In this document: in pieces, positions 39,001-48,562 of the stretch
Layout of the letters: each line of letters starts with the position of its first letter
Numbering within the stretch: position 1 is the first letter of the stretch
Source: Dermatobacter hominis
Lineage (GTDB): Bacteria; Actinomycetota; Acidimicrobiia; Acidimicrobiales; Microtrichaceae
Assembly (NCBI RefSeq): GCF_020715685.1
Contig: NZ_CP085840.1
Location: 3,596,001-3,660,000 of the forward strand
Reading direction: 5' to 3'
DNA length: 64,000 nt
The notes under the pieces: generated by a model
The model's database searches: none
Seen by the model: the letters and a program-made list of their open reading frames with translations, nothing else
Told to the model about the DNA's origin: nothing
Program-made: the position numbers and the translations under genes

Positions 39001-41313
39001 TCACTGCTCGAACAGGATCCGTTCGAGCTCGGTCAGGGGGTTCACCGCCGGCACCTCGGACAGTGCCACGTCGACACGGTGCAGCGTCGAGTCGAACGGG
39101 AACGGGGCCTCGTAGCCCTCGCCGACCGCGGGGCCGATCTCGTAGCCGCACGTGAGCCCGGTCCCGGTGCCGTTGAACGCGACGACCGTGACCTCGGCGA
39201 GCGACGCCCTGCCGACCTCCACGCCGTCGACCTCGAGCACGGCCACGCCGCCGGGCCTGTCGCCGTGGGGATCGTACGAGTACGACAGCACGTGGGCGCC
39301 AGGGGCGAGCGCCCGGTCGGCGGTCACCGTGAGGCGCGTCCGGCCGTACAGGTTGTGGACGTAGCGGAGCCGGCCGTCGAGGACCTGGAACGAGAACCCG
39401 CCGAGCGTCGAGCCCTGCGCGAGCAGCACGCCCTGCGGGGCGACGTCGTCGGCGATGGTCACGTGCGCGTCGATGCGGTGGCCCCGGTTCTTCGTGTCGA
39501 TCGCGACGCGCTCCGGCACGGGTGACGATCCCGGGAAGTAGCTGGCCCGGAGCTGGTCGGGTCGCCCGTCGGGCCGCGGCCGCAGGATCGTGTGCAGCGC
39601 CCGGTTGTCGAGCGGCAGCACGTCGTTGGCGCGGGCCTCGCGCCACCACAGGTCGACCATCTCGGCGAGGCGCGCCGGTTCGGCGGCGGCGAGGTCGCGG
39701 GTCTCGGTGGGGTCGGCCCGCACGTCGTAGAGCTCCCAGCGGTCGTCGGCGAACGGCGCGTTCCAGTCGAGCCCGTCGTCGTAGAGGGGGGCGATCGGCT
39801 TGAACGTCACGGCCTTCCACCCGTCGTGGTAGATCGCCCGGCTGCCGAGCATCTCGAAGTGCTGCGTCCGGTGGCGCTCCGGCCGGTCCGATCCGCCCGG
39901 GCCGAGGAGGTCGGCCACGCTGACGCCGTCGATCCGCGACTGCGGGACCCGGCGCAGCTCCGACGGTGCCTCGACGCCGACCAGGTCGAGGATCGTCGGC
40001 AGCACGTCGATCGCGTGGGCGAACTGGCGGCGCACGCCGCCGCGCTCGACGTCGCCGCCGCGCCAGCTGACGATGCACGGATCGGCGACGCCGCCCTCGT
40101 GCACCTCGCGCTTCCAGCGCCGGAACGGCGTGTTGCCCGCCATCGTCCAGCCCCACGGGTAGTTGTTGTGCACGGTGGGTCCGCCGAGCTCGTCGATGCG
40201 CTCGACGAGCTCGGACGTCGGGGTGGGGTCGACGTTGCGGATGCGCACGTCGTTGAGCGAGCCGGTGGCGCCGCCCTCCGCGCTCGCTCCGTTGTCCGAC
40301 ACGACCACGACGACCGTGTCGTCCCGGTCCCCGGTCTCGTCGAGGAACGCCAGGACCCGGCCGAGCTGGTGGTCGGTGTACGAGAGGAAGGCCGCGAAGC
40401 ACTCCATGAAGCGCGCCGCCACGCGGCGTTCGTCGTCGGACAGGTCGTCCCAGCCCGGCACCCACGACGGTCGCTCGGGCAGCACGGTGCCCTCGGGCAG
40501 CAGCCCGGCCTCGACCTGGCGGCGCAGCGTCCGGGCCCGCCACTCGTCCCAGCCGGCGTCGAAGCGGCCCCGGTACCGCTCGATCCAGTCGGCCGGCGCG
40601 TGGTGCGGCGAGTGGCACGCCCCGGTCGCGAGGTACACGAGGAACGGCCGGTCCGGATCGACCGAGCGGAGGTCCGCCAGGACGCCGATCGCCCGGTCGG
40701 CGAGGTCGGCGCTGAGGTGGTAGCCGTCCTCGATCGACGCCGGCGGCGCCACCGGGTGGTTGTCGTGCTGGAGCGCCGGGACGAACTGGTGGGTCTCGCC
40801 GCCGTGGAAGCCGTACCAGCGGTCGAAGCCGCGGCCGAGCGGCCACGAGTGGCGGGGCGCGGCGGCGTGGGTCTCCTCCTCGGGGGTCAGGTGCCACTTG
40901 CCGACGGCGTAGGTGGCGTAACCGGCCTCGCGGAGGATCTCGGACAGGAAGCCGTTCTCCTGCGGGATCGTCCCGTCGTAGCCCGGGTAGCCCATGGCGA
41001 GGTCGGTGATCCGGCCGAGACCGTTGCGGTGGTGGTTGCGACCGGTGAGGAGGCAGGAGCGGGTGGGGGAGCACAGCGCGGTGGTGTGGAAGTTCGCGAA
41101 GCGGACGCCCTCCGCGGCGAGCCCGTCGATCACCGGCGTGTCGACGTCGGAGCCGTAGCAGCCGAGCTGGCCGAACCCGACGTCGTCCAGGACGATGAGC
41201 AGCACGTTCGGCGTCCCGGCGGGCGGCCGGGGCGGGTCGGGCCACCAGGGCGTGGAGGTCCGCCAGTCGTCGCCGACCGTGCCGTGGAACGGGTCCCTGT
41301 TCGATCTCGGCAC
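39001..41313 (-). CDS. Arylsulfatase-family (type I) sulfatase
   Basis: A 770-residue sulfatase. VLLIVLDDVGFGQLGCYG supplies the first metal Asp pair (43-44), and TTALCSPTRSCLLTGRNHHR holds the C-x-P-x-R sequence whose Cys81 becomes formylglycine. GKWHLTPEEE, FLVYLATGACHSPHHAP, VVVVVSDNGASAEGG and WKREVHEGG complete the active site. The C-terminal 200 residues form a beta-rich accessory domain (FQVLDGRLRYVHNLYGRTRL), as in large Pseudomonas-type arylsulfatases. No signal peptide is seen, so it is cytoplasmic. It probably releases sulfate from an imported ester. The start is GTG, one base after the nucleosidase stop. Confidence 0.88.
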   Translation of the reverse strand: MPRSNRDPFHGTVGDDWRTSTPWWPDPPRPPAGTPNVLLIVLDDVGFGQLGCYGSDVDTPVIDGLAAEGVRFANFHTTALCSPTRSCLLTGRNHHRNGLGRITDLAMGYPGYDGTIPQENGFLSEILREAGYATYAVGKWHLTPEEETHAAAPRHSWPLGRGFDRWYGFHGGETHQFVPALQHDNHPVAPPASIEDGYHLSADLADRAIGVLADLRSVDPDRPFLVYLATGACHSPHHAPADWIERYRGRFDAGWDEWRARTLRRQVEAGLLPEGTVLPERPSWVPGWDDLSDDERRVAARFMECFAAFLSYTDHQLGRVLAFLDETGDRDDTVVVVVSDNGASAEGGATGSLNDVRIRNVDPTPTSELVERIDELGGPTVHNNYPWGWTMAGNTPFRRWKREVHEGGVADPCIVSWRGGDVERGGVRRQFAHAIDVLPTILDLVGVEAPSELRRVPQSRIDGVSVADLLGPGGSDRPERHRTQHFEMLGSRAIYHDGWKAVTFKPIAPLYDDGLDWNAPFADDRWELYDVRADPTETRDLAAAEPARLAEMVDLWWREARANDVLPLDNRALHTILRPRPDGRPDQLRASYFPGSSPVPERVAIDTKNRGHRIDAHVTIADDVAPQGVLLAQGSTLGGFSFQVLDGRLRYVHNLYGRTRLTVTADRALAPGAHVLSYSYDPHGDRPGGVAVLEVDGVEVGRASLAEVTVVAFNGTGTGLTCGYEIGPAVGEGYEAPFPFDSTLHRVDVALSEVPAVNPLTELERILFEQ

Positions 41314-41314
41314 C

Positions 41315-42013
41315 TCACCCTCCTCCCACGGCGGCGACCACGGCGGCGGTGGCCACCCTGGTCGCCCGCCGGGTGTCGACCGCCACCTTCACGAGCCCGG
41401 GGACGCGGGACGGTGCACCGGCGGCGTGGCGGAGCGCGGCGCGCACGTCGGCGGTGCCGTCGGGGCGGGTGAGCGCCAGGGTCGCCTCGTCGACCGTGCC
41501 CGCGCCCACGAGGTCGCTGATGCCCCGGAAGGCGGTCCAGGCCAGGCCGTGGCGGCCCGCCACCGCCGCCACGGCCGAGGTCTCCATGTCGACCGCGTGG
41601 ACGCCGGCCGCCGCGTGGTCGGCCAGTCGGTCGGCCGGCCAGATCCCGTCGGTCGTGACGATGGCGCCCGACGGCTCGAGCGGGCCCCACGGGACCGACT
41701 CGAACCGCTCGCCCGTCGCGGCGTCGATCACCTCGGCCGGCACGACGAGGTCGCCGAGCCCTGCTGCCAGGCCACCGGCGATGCCGCAGACGACCAAGCG
41801 GTCGGGGGAGTAGCGGCGGACGACGTGCTCGGTGACCTCGCCGGCGTGGTCGGGTCCGATGCCGACCATGTGCACCGTGACCTCGACGTCGCCCACCCGG
41901 CCGCCCCAGGCGGCGGCGCGCCCGTCGTCGAGGCGCCGCACCCGGAGCGCGGACACGACGGGCCGCACCTCGACGTCCATCGGTGCCAGGATCGCCACCC
42001 GGGCCTCGGCCAT
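41315..42013 (-). CDS. Nucleoside phosphorylase/MTA-SAH nucleosidase-like protein
   Basis: A 232-residue protein of the PNP/UDP family. AEARVAILAPMDVEVRPVVS, VHMVGIGPDHAG, LVVCGIAGGLAAGLGDLVVP, HAVDMETSAVAAVAG and FRGISDLVG are the expected motifs, with the catalytic Glu in VDMETS and the purine-binding Asp in GISD. It could hydrolyse methylthioadenosine, S-adenosylhomocysteine or futalosine; the sequence does not decide. It leads the minus-strand operon and faces the P450 across an operator-bearing gap. Confidence 0.78.
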   Translation of the reverse strand: MAEARVAILAPMDVEVRPVVSALRVRRLDDGRAAAWGGRVGDVEVTVHMVGIGPDHAGEVTEHVVRRYSPDRLVVCGIAGGLAAGLGDLVVPAEVIDAATGERFESVPWGPLEPSGAIVTTDGIWPADRLADHAAAGVHAVDMETSAVAAVAGRHGLAWTAFRGISDLVGAGTVDEATLALTRPDGTADVRAALRHAAGAPSRVPGLVKVAVDTRRATRVATAAVVAAVGGG

Positions 42014-42067
42014 GCGTCCTCCCTCCACCGGCCCGTGCGCCCACGGGCTCGGCCACGCCGCCTCGGC

Positions 42068-42086
42068 TAAGGTGACGTCACTGTCA
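42068..42086 (+). promoter_or_regulatory. P450 promoter with shared 14-base operator, site 1
   Basis: TAAGGT (42068-42073) is a -10 hexamer, and TGACGTCACTGTCA (42073-42086) follows directly. Its minus-strand reading, TGACAGTGACGTCA, matches 12 of 14 positions of site 2. A repressor here would block the P450 promoter. Confidence 0.6.
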
Positions 42087-42110
42087 GAAATCGTAGCCAC
42101 CGAGCTCGCG

Positions 42111-43346
42111 ATGGAGCAGCAGATGGACGCCACCGAAGCCGTGAACCCCGAGACCGGCGAGGCGAACCCCTACCTCCCGTGGGTGGCCGCCGACCCGAAG
42201 CCGTTCTACGACCGGCTGCGGGACGAGTGCCCGGTCGCGGCGATGGAGGGCATGGCCGGCGCCGGCGTCCACATCGTCAGCCGCTACGAGGACGTCCGGT
42301 GGGCGCTGCGCAACCCCGACATCTTCAGCTCCGACCTGGTCGCCCTCGACATCGGCCAGGACCGGCCGCTGATCCCGCTCCAGATCGATCCGCCCGACCA
42401 CGCCACGTACCGCCGGGTGATCGATCCGACGCTCGGCCCCCGGGAGATCGGCGGGCTGGATGCCGGGATCCGTGAGGTCATCGGATCGATCATGGACCGG
42501 TTCGTCTACCGCGGCACGGTCGACGCGCACGCCGAGTTCACCGTGCCGCTGCCGTGCACCGTGTTCCTCGAGATCACCCAGCTCCCCGAGGCCGACCTGT
42601 CCAGGTTCCTGACGTGGAAGGACGAGATCATCCGGCCCGGAGGGGGCACGCTCGACGCCGAGGAGTCGGCCGCCCGTCGCCGCGCCGCCGGCCGGGAGCT
42701 GTACGAGTACTTCGAGGACGTGATCACGGAGCGGACCCGGGCGCCGGGGGACGACCTGATCAGCCGGTTCCTCACGACCGAGACCGACGGCCGGACGATG
42801 TCCCGCGAGGAGATGCTCGACATCTGCTACCTGTTCGTGCTCGCCGGGCTCGACACCGTCACCTCGACGCTCGACTGCTCGCTCGCCTTCCTCGCGCAGC
42901 ACCCGCAGCACCGCCGTCGGCTCGTCGAGGACCCGTCGAGCACGCCGGCGGTGGTCGAGGAGCTGCTCCGCATGGAGACGCCGGTCATGCAGATCCTCCG
43001 GGTCGTGGCCAAGCCGGTCGAGCTGCACGGCGTCGCCATGTCGCCGGGCGACACGGTGATGCTCATGCTCGGGTCGGCGAACACCGATCCCGGCGAGTTC
43101 GGCGGCGACGCCGGGGTGTTCGACCCGGGCCGGCCCGTCAACCGCCACCTGGCCTTCGGCGGCGGGCCGCACCGGTGCCTGGGCTCGCACCTCGCTCGGC
43201 TCGAGCTCTCGATCGCGCTCGAGGAGTGGCACCGCCGGATCCCCGACTACGAGCTCGCCGCCGGTGCGGAGCTCACGTACTCGCCGGGCATCCGCGAGGT
43301 CGTGCACCTGCCGCTCACCTTCGACGTCGCCCCGGCGGCGGTCTGA
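42111..43346 (+). CDS. Cytochrome P450
   Basis: A 411-residue bacterial P450. The I-helix oxygen motif is LFVLAGLDTVTSTLD, the ExxR is EELLRMETPVMQILR, and the haem loop is FGGGPHRCLGSHLARLEL with Cys356. The C-helix PPDHATYRRVIDP fits class I soluble P450s that take electrons from ferredoxin. Substrate is probably a steroid, terpene or fatty acid, from context. ATG 42111 or 42123 are both possible; the second has GGAG upstream. Two bases after its stop the 3Fe-4S ferredoxin begins. Confidence 0.88.
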   Translation: MEQQMDATEAVNPETGEANPYLPWVAADPKPFYDRLRDECPVAAMEGMAGAGVHIVSRYEDVRWALRNPDIFSSDLVALDIGQDRPLIPLQIDPPDHATYRRVIDPTLGPREIGGLDAGIREVIGSIMDRFVYRGTVDAHAEFTVPLPCTVFLEITQLPEADLSRFLTWKDEIIRPGGGTLDAEESAARRRAAGRELYEYFEDVITERTRAPGDDLISRFLTTETDGRTMSREEMLDICYLFVLAGLDTVTSTLDCSLAFLAQHPQHRRRLVEDPSSTPAVVEELLRMETPVMQILRVVAKPVELHGVAMSPGDTVMLMLGSANTDPGEFGGDAGVFDPGRPVNRHLAFGGGPHRCLGSHLARLELSIALEEWHRRIPDYELAAGAELTYSPGIREVVHLPLTFDVAPAAV

Positions 43347-43348
43347 GC

Positions 43349-43540
43349 GTGCAGATCCGCCTCGACGTCGATGCGTGCGTCGGCCACGGCCGCTGCTACG
43401 CGATCGACCCCGACGTCTTCGAGCCCGACGACCTCGGCCACTGCGTGGTGGTGCGGGCGGAGGTCCCGCCCGACGACGAGGAGCGGGCCCGCCGCGCGGT
43501 CGACGCCTGCCCCGAAGGCGCCCTGGCCGTCGACGGCTGA
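43349..43540 (+). CDS. 3Fe-4S ferredoxin, P450 redox partner
   Basis: A 63-residue ferredoxin. Cys11 and Cys17 in DACVGHGRCYAIDPDVF and Cys55 in DACPEGAL bind the cluster; the usual second Cys of the 4Fe-4S motif is replaced by His (CVGHGRC), which marks the 3Fe-4S type used by actinobacterial P450s. The GTG start two bases after the P450 stop makes it the natural electron donor for that enzyme. No ferredoxin reductase is in the window. Confidence 0.88.
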   Translation: MQIRLDVDACVGHGRCYAIDPDVFEPDDLGHCVVVRAEVPPDDEERARRAVDACPEGALAVDG

Positions 43541-43584
43541 CGGCCCGCGCCTCGTCCTGGCCCTCGGCGTCGACGGCCTCCCGT

Positions 43585-45540
43585 TCACGTGCCGTGGTGG
43601 GAGCAGTGCTCGCCGGGCGGGAGCCCGTGGTCCGGCGGCGGGACGTCGAGCGCCGGGTTGCGGTCGAAGAAGCCGCACGGCGACAGCAGGAACCCCGTGC
43701 ACTCGACGGGCATCACCGGCCAGTCCTCGGGTCGCGGGAAGTGCGTGAGGCCGAACGAGTACCAGAGCACCACGTCGGTGTCGACGAGGTCGCGGTCCGC
43801 GTCGCTCCACAGGGGCAGGCCGTCGCCGCCCTCGTGCTGGTTCGGGAAGTCGCCGGCGGCCCGCCGCTCGTCCGGGTGGTACGGGGTCACCCAGAGGTTG
43901 TGGCGGGCGAACCCGGCCCGCCGAGCGACCGAGGACTCGGGTCGGGCCAGCAGCGTGGGCGTCGACATGGTCGGCACGAGCTTGTAGCCGACGGGCTGGT
44001 CGAGGCCGTTGCGCACGCCGACGTTCGTCACGCGCCACGATCGGCTCGTCGACGGCGAGACCTCCCGCTGCGCCTCGCACTCGCGCTCGAGCACGGTGGC
44101 CCGGGCCCGGAACGCGTTCGCCCACGGGTTGTCGCGACCGGCCGGGAGCACCTCGGCCTCGACCTCCTCGACGCGGTTTGCGGTCCCGTCGACGTCGAGG
44201 TCGAGCCGGGCGCAGAACAGGTGCTGGTGGACGGGTGCGGCCACGCCCGGGGCGACGGTCGTGGCGAACGGGTTCGTCGTGCCGACCGGGACGCCCTGGG
44301 TGGACATGATCCCGGTGAGCTTCACCTCGAGCTGGATCCCGCCGTCGAGGTACAGGTACCAGAAGAAGCCGTACTCGTAGTTCCCGACCGTCGCGATGTG
44401 GCTGATCACCATCCGGCGACTGCGCCGGACCTCGTGGCGTCCGGTCAGCAGGTCGACGTGCTTCCAGCCGATCCCGACGTCCTCCTCGTGCAGGCAGATG
44501 GCGTTCGGCACGATCCACGGGTCGCACCGCTCGTCCGCCATCGTCACGTCGACGTAGCGGATCTCCCCGAGGCAGTCGCACCCGAGCGTGAGCGGCTGCG
44601 TCATGCGGCCGAGACCCCACTCGCCTGCGTCGAAGGCGTTCTTCCACCCCTGGCCCTCGCCCGGGTCGCCGTAGGGCACGACCATCTCGGAGATCGACGC
44701 ACGGTGCAGGACCGATCGCGTCCGCACGTCGCCGCCCGATGGGTCGTCGTAGGTGACCTGGTGCAGGACCAGGCCCTCGTAGGGGTCCCATCCCAGCCGG
44801 AGCGACCAGCGCTGCCAGCGGAGCAGCCCGTCCTCGACCGTGAAGCTCGGCCCCTCGGGCTGCGTGATCGAGATCGGGCGCAGGTCGGAGCGGAGCGGTC
44901 CGACGTCGTCGCGCCCGTAGCGGGCGCCGGAGGTGGCCACGGGCACCGGTTCCACGCCGTCGCGCTCGGCGTGGTCGATCACCTCGATGACCTCGCCGCG
45001 GCCGAGGTCGACGTGCACGACGACGCCCTCGACCGGCCGGGCGTAGCCGTTGTCGTCCGCATCGGTGCGCACGAACGAGATGCACCGTGCGATGCGACGG
45101 CCGCGCTCGGCCTCGTACCCGAAGGCGCCGGCGGGCCAGGGGTCGATCTGCACGTGCTCCAGGTCGACGATGCCGCGCCGAGCGAGCGCGGCGACGTAGT
45201 CGGGGTGGGCCTTGCAGGCGAGGATGCACATGAGCGACTCGCCCATGAGCAGCGCGGGGCGCATCCCCTCGATGACCTCCCGGCGCAGGATGCTGCGGGC
45301 GGTCACCGACACGACCAGCTCGACCATCGTGAGCTCGGGGCCGGGGACGACCAGGACGCGGACGCGCCGGTCGACGGGGACGCCGGGCCGCCAGGCCGCC
45401 ACGTCGTCCTTGTGCGGCTCGTCGAGGACCACGTGCGCCACCGCTGCGCCCTCCGGCAGCTCGCCCGCCTCGCGGAGCACCTCCTTGGCGGCCGTCACCT
45501 CGTCGGGCGACAGGAGCGACAGCGGGTGGGCCCCCGTCAC
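43585..45540 (-). CDS. Copper amine oxidase (primary-amine oxidase)
   Basis: A 651-residue copper amine oxidase. Domain order is N2/N3-like (residues 10-210), then the catalytic beta-sandwich. ATVGNYEYGFFWYLYLDGGI contains N-Y-E-Y, with Tyr388 becoming topaquinone; VHQHLFCARLDLDVDG provides the two copper His of the HxH motif and PVECTGFLLSP lies close to the C-terminal ligand region. It oxidises primary amines to aldehydes, releasing ammonia and hydrogen peroxide. No signal peptide, so intracellular. The GTG start overlaps the SDR stop, and the operon begins at operator site 2. Confidence 0.88.
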   Translation of the reverse strand: MTGAHPLSLLSPDEVTAAKEVLREAGELPEGAAVAHVVLDEPHKDDVAAWRPGVPVDRRVRVLVVPGPELTMVELVVSVTARSILRREVIEGMRPALLMGESLMCILACKAHPDYVAALARRGIVDLEHVQIDPWPAGAFGYEAERGRRIARCISFVRTDADDNGYARPVEGVVVHVDLGRGEVIEVIDHAERDGVEPVPVATSGARYGRDDVGPLRSDLRPISITQPEGPSFTVEDGLLRWQRWSLRLGWDPYEGLVLHQVTYDDPSGGDVRTRSVLHRASISEMVVPYGDPGEGQGWKNAFDAGEWGLGRMTQPLTLGCDCLGEIRYVDVTMADERCDPWIVPNAICLHEEDVGIGWKHVDLLTGRHEVRRSRRMVISHIATVGNYEYGFFWYLYLDGGIQLEVKLTGIMSTQGVPVGTTNPFATTVAPGVAAPVHQHLFCARLDLDVDGTANRVEEVEAEVLPAGRDNPWANAFRARATVLERECEAQREVSPSTSRSWRVTNVGVRNGLDQPVGYKLVPTMSTPTLLARPESSVARRAGFARHNLWVTPYHPDERRAAGDFPNQHEGGDGLPLWSDADRDLVDTDVVLWYSFGLTHFPRPEDWPVMPVECTGFLLSPCGFFDRNPALDVPPPDHGLPPGEHCSHHGT

Positions 45541-46367
45541 GACGCGACCCCGGGCGGCGCCGGCGCGGCCCGTCCGGTCGCCTCGAGCCGCTGCCGTGCG
45601 TACTCGGCCGAACCGGCCAGGAACCCGTCGACGTCGCCGGCCTTCACGGCGGGCAGGTCCGCGAACCAGTCGGGGACGAAGGACTCGGTGGCCCCGGAGT
45701 CGAGCGCGCCGAGGACCGCACCGACGATGGCGGAGGGTTCGAGGGGCTCGACGTCGGCCAGCGACGGATCGTCGTCGGTCGTCGTGAACAGCTCGGTCCG
45801 CAGGACGCCCGGCTGCACGACGTGCACCCCGACCGCGGCGCCGGCGATCGCCAGGTCCACGCGCAGCCCCTCGGCGTAGGCCGTCACCGCCGCCTTGGAC
45901 GCCGCGTAGACCGCCTCGTTGGGCGGCGCGAGCCGGGCGGCGACCGATCCGACGAACACGACGTGGCCGGCCGACTCGACGAGGGGCCCGAGCAGGGCGG
46001 TGGTCAGCCGGATCGGCGACTCGACGTTGAGCCGCAGCACCGCCGTGACCTCGTCGGGGCGGTGCGCCCACGCCCACCGGCGCTTGGGCATGCCGGCGTT
46101 GTTGACCAGGAGGTCGAGGCCGCCGAGCTCGTCGACCGCCGCGGCCGCGAACGCGTCGAGCCCGTCGAGGTCGGCCAGGTCGACCGTCCACGCCCGGCTG
46201 CCGGGGGAGTGGCGACGGACGCGGTCGAGCACCTCGTCCAGGCGGTCGGTGCGCCGCGCGCACAGCGCGAGCCGGGCCCCCCGCTCGGCCAGCCCCTCGG
46301 CCAGCGCGGCGCCGAGACCCGAGGACGCCCCGGTCACGAGCACGCGTGCGCCGTCGGGATCGAACAT
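45537..46367 (-). CDS. SDR family oxidoreductase
   Basis: A 276-residue short-chain dehydrogenase: VLVTGASSGLGAALAEGL, VNNAGMPKRRWAW, catalytic Ser in FVGSVAARLA and YAASKAAVTAYAEGL. It is the first gene of the operon with copper amine oxidase, so it may act on the aldehyde or alcohol product; this is inference. The ATG at 46365-46367 lies 46 bases from operator site 2. Confidence 0.83.
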   Translation of the reverse strand: MFDPDGARVLVTGASSGLGAALAEGLAERGARLALCARRTDRLDEVLDRVRRHSPGSRAWTVDLADLDGLDAFAAAAVDELGGLDLLVNNAGMPKRRWAWAHRPDEVTAVLRLNVESPIRLTTALLGPLVESAGHVVFVGSVAARLAPPNEAVYAASKAAVTAYAEGLRVDLAIAGAAVGVHVVQPGVLRTELFTTTDDDPSLADVEPLEPSAIVGAVLGALDSGATESFVPDWFADLPAVKAGDVDGFLAGSAEYARQRLEATGRAAPAPPGVAS

Positions 46368-46386
46368 GTGCGCCTCCCGGATCTGA

Positions 46387-46427
46387 CGGTCGCGACCGAC
46401 AGTGCCACAGATCTGACACCGACGTCA
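46387..46427. promoter_or_regulatory. Operator site 2 and neighbouring palindrome
   Basis: TGACACCGACGTCA (46414-46427) is the best copy of the 14-base motif. Next to it, CGGTCGCGACCG (46387-46398) is a perfect 12-base palindrome. Both lie upstream of the SDR-amine oxidase operon, which reads to the left. Confidence 0.6.
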
Positions 46428-46444
46428 GGTTGGTCCGACCGGGC

Positions 46445-47434
46445 TCAGGGCACCTCGAGCACGATGCGGCCCCGGACCTTCCCCGCCAGCAATCGCGGCG
46501 CGAGGTCGGGTGCGTCGCCCAGCGGGTGCGTCGAGGTCATCGCCTCGAGGTGGTCGACGTCGAGGTCCGACGCCAGCCGCTCCCAGGCCTCGAGCCGCAG
46601 CTCCCTCGGCGCCATCACGCTGTCGACGCCGGCGAGCGTCACGCCGCGCAGGATGAACGGTGCGACCGACGCCGGCAGGTCCATGCCCTGGGCGAGGCCG
46701 CAGGCGGCGACGGTCCCGCCGTAGCGGGTGCCCGCCAGCACGTTGGCGAGCGTGTGGCTGCCGACGCTGTCGACCGCAGCGGCCCAGCGCTCCTTGCCGA
46801 GGGGGCGTCCCGGCTCGGACAGCTCGGCCCGGTCGATGACGTCGCTCGCGCCCAGCCCGCGCAGGTAGTCGCCCTCCTCGGGCCGACCGGTCGACGCGAC
46901 GACCTCGTGGCCGGTCGCGGCGAGCAGCGACACGGCGACGCTGCCCACGCCGCCGGCGGCGCCGGTCACGAGCACCGGCCCGTCGCCGGCGCGGACGCCG
47001 TGGCGCTCGAGGGCGAGCACGCAGAGCATCGCGGTGTAGCCGGCCGTGCCGATGGCCATGGCCTGCGCCGGGGTGAAGGCCGCGGGCAGGGGGACCAGCC
47101 AGCCGGATTGGACCCGGGCGCGCTGCGAGTAGCCGCCCCAGTGGGTCTCGCCGAGGCCCCACCCGTTCAGCACGACCGGGTCGCCGACCGCAGGGCCGTC
47201 GTCGCCGGCGGCGCGGACGGTGCCGACGAGGTCGATGCCCGGCACCATCGGCCAGCGCCGGACGACGGGCGACGAGCCGGTGAGGGCGAGCGCGTCCTTG
47301 AAGTTGACGGTGGAGTGCGAGACGTCGACGGTGACGTCGCCCTCCATGAGGTCGTCGTCGTCGAGCTCGGTCCACTCGAGGTGCTGCTGGTCCTCGTCGT
47401 CGCGGCTGAGCAGGAACGCGGAGAACGTCGACAC
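46445..47434 (-). CDS. MDR-family quinone/acryloyl-CoA reductase (AcuI/YhdH-like)
   Basis: A 329-residue medium-chain reductase without catalytic zinc ligands. The substrate half has [14 protein letters not shown] and [12 protein letters not shown]; the NADPH Rossmann motif is [20 protein letters not shown] and the late [15 protein letters not shown] is typical of the YhdH/AcuI branch, which reduces acryloyl-CoA or quinones. The start is GTG at 47432-47434. It lies alone, divergent from the enoyl-CoA hydratase with operator site 3 between them. Confidence 0.83.
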   Translation of the reverse strand: MSTFSAFLLSRDDEDQQHLEWTELDDDDLMEGDVTVDVSHSTVNFKDALALTGSSPVVRRWPMVPGIDLVGTVRAAGDDGPAVGDPVVLNGWGLGETHWGGYSQRARVQSGWLVPLPAAFTPAQAMAIGTAGYTAMLCVLALERHGVRAGDGPVLVTGAAGGVGSVAVSLLAATGHEVVASTGRPEEGDYLRGLGASDVIDRAELSEPGRPLGKERWAAAVDSVGSHTLANVLAGTRYGGTVAACGLAQGMDLPASVAPFILRGVTLAGVDSVMAPRELRLEAWERLASDLDVDHLEAMTSTHPLGDAPDLAPRLLAGKVRGRIVLEVP

Positions 47435-47543
47435 GGTGGATCCCCCTTGTGCGGCTGTCGCCCAGGTCTAGCGGAGTCCTCCGGCGGGCGAGTCCCGAGC
47501 TCGCGGTCTCGCCGCTCGCCGGGCCGGCTGCGCCCGGACCGCC

Positions 47544-47575
47544 TATCCTGGCCCCGTCTTCTGACACCCACGTCA
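47544..47575 (+). promoter_or_regulatory. Enoyl-CoA hydratase promoter with operator site 3
   Basis: TATCCT (47544-47549) is followed by TGACACCCACGTCA (47562-47575), one base different from site 2. It lies between divergent genes and covers the expected transcription start of the plus-strand gene. Confidence 0.62.
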
Positions 47576-47607
47576 TGTTCGTGGGCGTCCGGCCGAGGGG
47601 GTCACGG

Positions 47608-48513
47608 GTGTCCGACTACGAGTTCCTGCGGTACGAGGCCCACGACGACGGCGCGATCGTGCGGATCCTCCTGGACCGCCCCGACGCCCGCAACGCCCAG
47701 AACCGGGGGCTGCTGGTCGAGCTCGACCAGGCGTTCCTGCGCGCCGAGGCCGACGACGACTGCCGGGTCGTGATCCTGGGGGGCACCGGCCCGATGTTCT
47801 CGTCGGGTCACGACATGGGCTCGAAGGCGGCGATCGCCGAGTACAGCACCCACCCGTCGATGTTCGTCGACGGCGGCACGCGCCAGGGCGCCGAGAAGCT
47901 CATGCTCCAGGAGTGGCACCACTACTTCCAGAACACCCTCCGGTGGCGGAACCTCCGCAAGATCACGATCGCCCAGGTGCAGGGGCCGGTCTACGCCGCC
48001 GGGCTCATGCTGATGTGGTGCTGCGACCTGATCGTCGGGGCCGACGACGTGGTCTTCGCCGACGTCGTGGGGACCCGGCTCGGGATGTGCGGGCTCGAGT
48101 ACTTCGGGCACCCGTGGGAGTTCGGTCCGCGAAAGGCGAAGGAGCTGCTGCTCACCGGCGACAGCATCGACGTCGACGAGGCCCATCGCCTCGGCATGGT
48201 GTCGAAGGTGTTCCCGAGGGCCGAGCTCGAGGACCGCACGCTCGACTTCGCACGGCGCATCGCCGCCCTGCCGACGATGACGGCCCTGATGATCAAGGAG
48301 TCCGTCAACCAGACGGTCGACAACCAGGGCTTCACCAACGCCCTCCAGGCGTGCTTCACGATCCACCAGCTCAACCACTCCCACTGGGCGCAGGTGCACG
48401 ACGACGGATGGCCGGCCGCACGGGCCGAGGACGGGATCCCGCCGTGGAAGGAGGCGCCGCCGGTCGTGCCGGCGGAGAAGGGCTCGGTCCGGGCGCCGGA
48501 CCCGGTCCGATGA
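47608..48513 (+). CDS. Enoyl-CoA hydratase/isomerase family protein
   Basis: A 301-residue crotonase-fold protein. [40 protein letters not shown] (first oxyanion-hole segment) and [20 protein letters not shown] (second) are the core motifs; the usual catalytic Glu positions are not both evident, so a hydratase, isomerase or hydrolase are all possible. I start at GTG 47608 because GAGGGG lies 7 bases upstream and the earlier ATG at 47575 falls inside the operator. A CoA transferase follows, probably in the same transcript. Confidence 0.82.
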   Translation: MSDYEFLRYEAHDDGAIVRILLDRPDARNAQNRGLLVELDQAFLRAEADDDCRVVILGGTGPMFSSGHDMGSKAAIAEYSTHPSMFVDGGTRQGAEKLMLQEWHHYFQNTLRWRNLRKITIAQVQGPVYAAGLMLMWCCDLIVGADDVVFADVVGTRLGMCGLEYFGHPWEFGPRKAKELLLTGDSIDVDEAHRLGMVSKVFPRAELEDRTLDFARRIAALPTMTALMIKESVNQTVDNQGFTNALQACFTIHQLNHSHWAQVHDDGWPAARAEDGIPPWKEAPPVVPAEKGSVRAPDPVR

Positions 48514-48562
48514 GCGCGGTGACGGAGACCACCGGCCGGCCGGTGGGGGAGGAGGGGTGACC

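Noticed and set aside
47575-47607. ATG at 47575 as start of the enoyl-CoA hydratase
   Set aside because: It lies within the operator and has no ribosome site; GTG 47608 has GAGGGG at the proper distance and begins where the family similarity begins.
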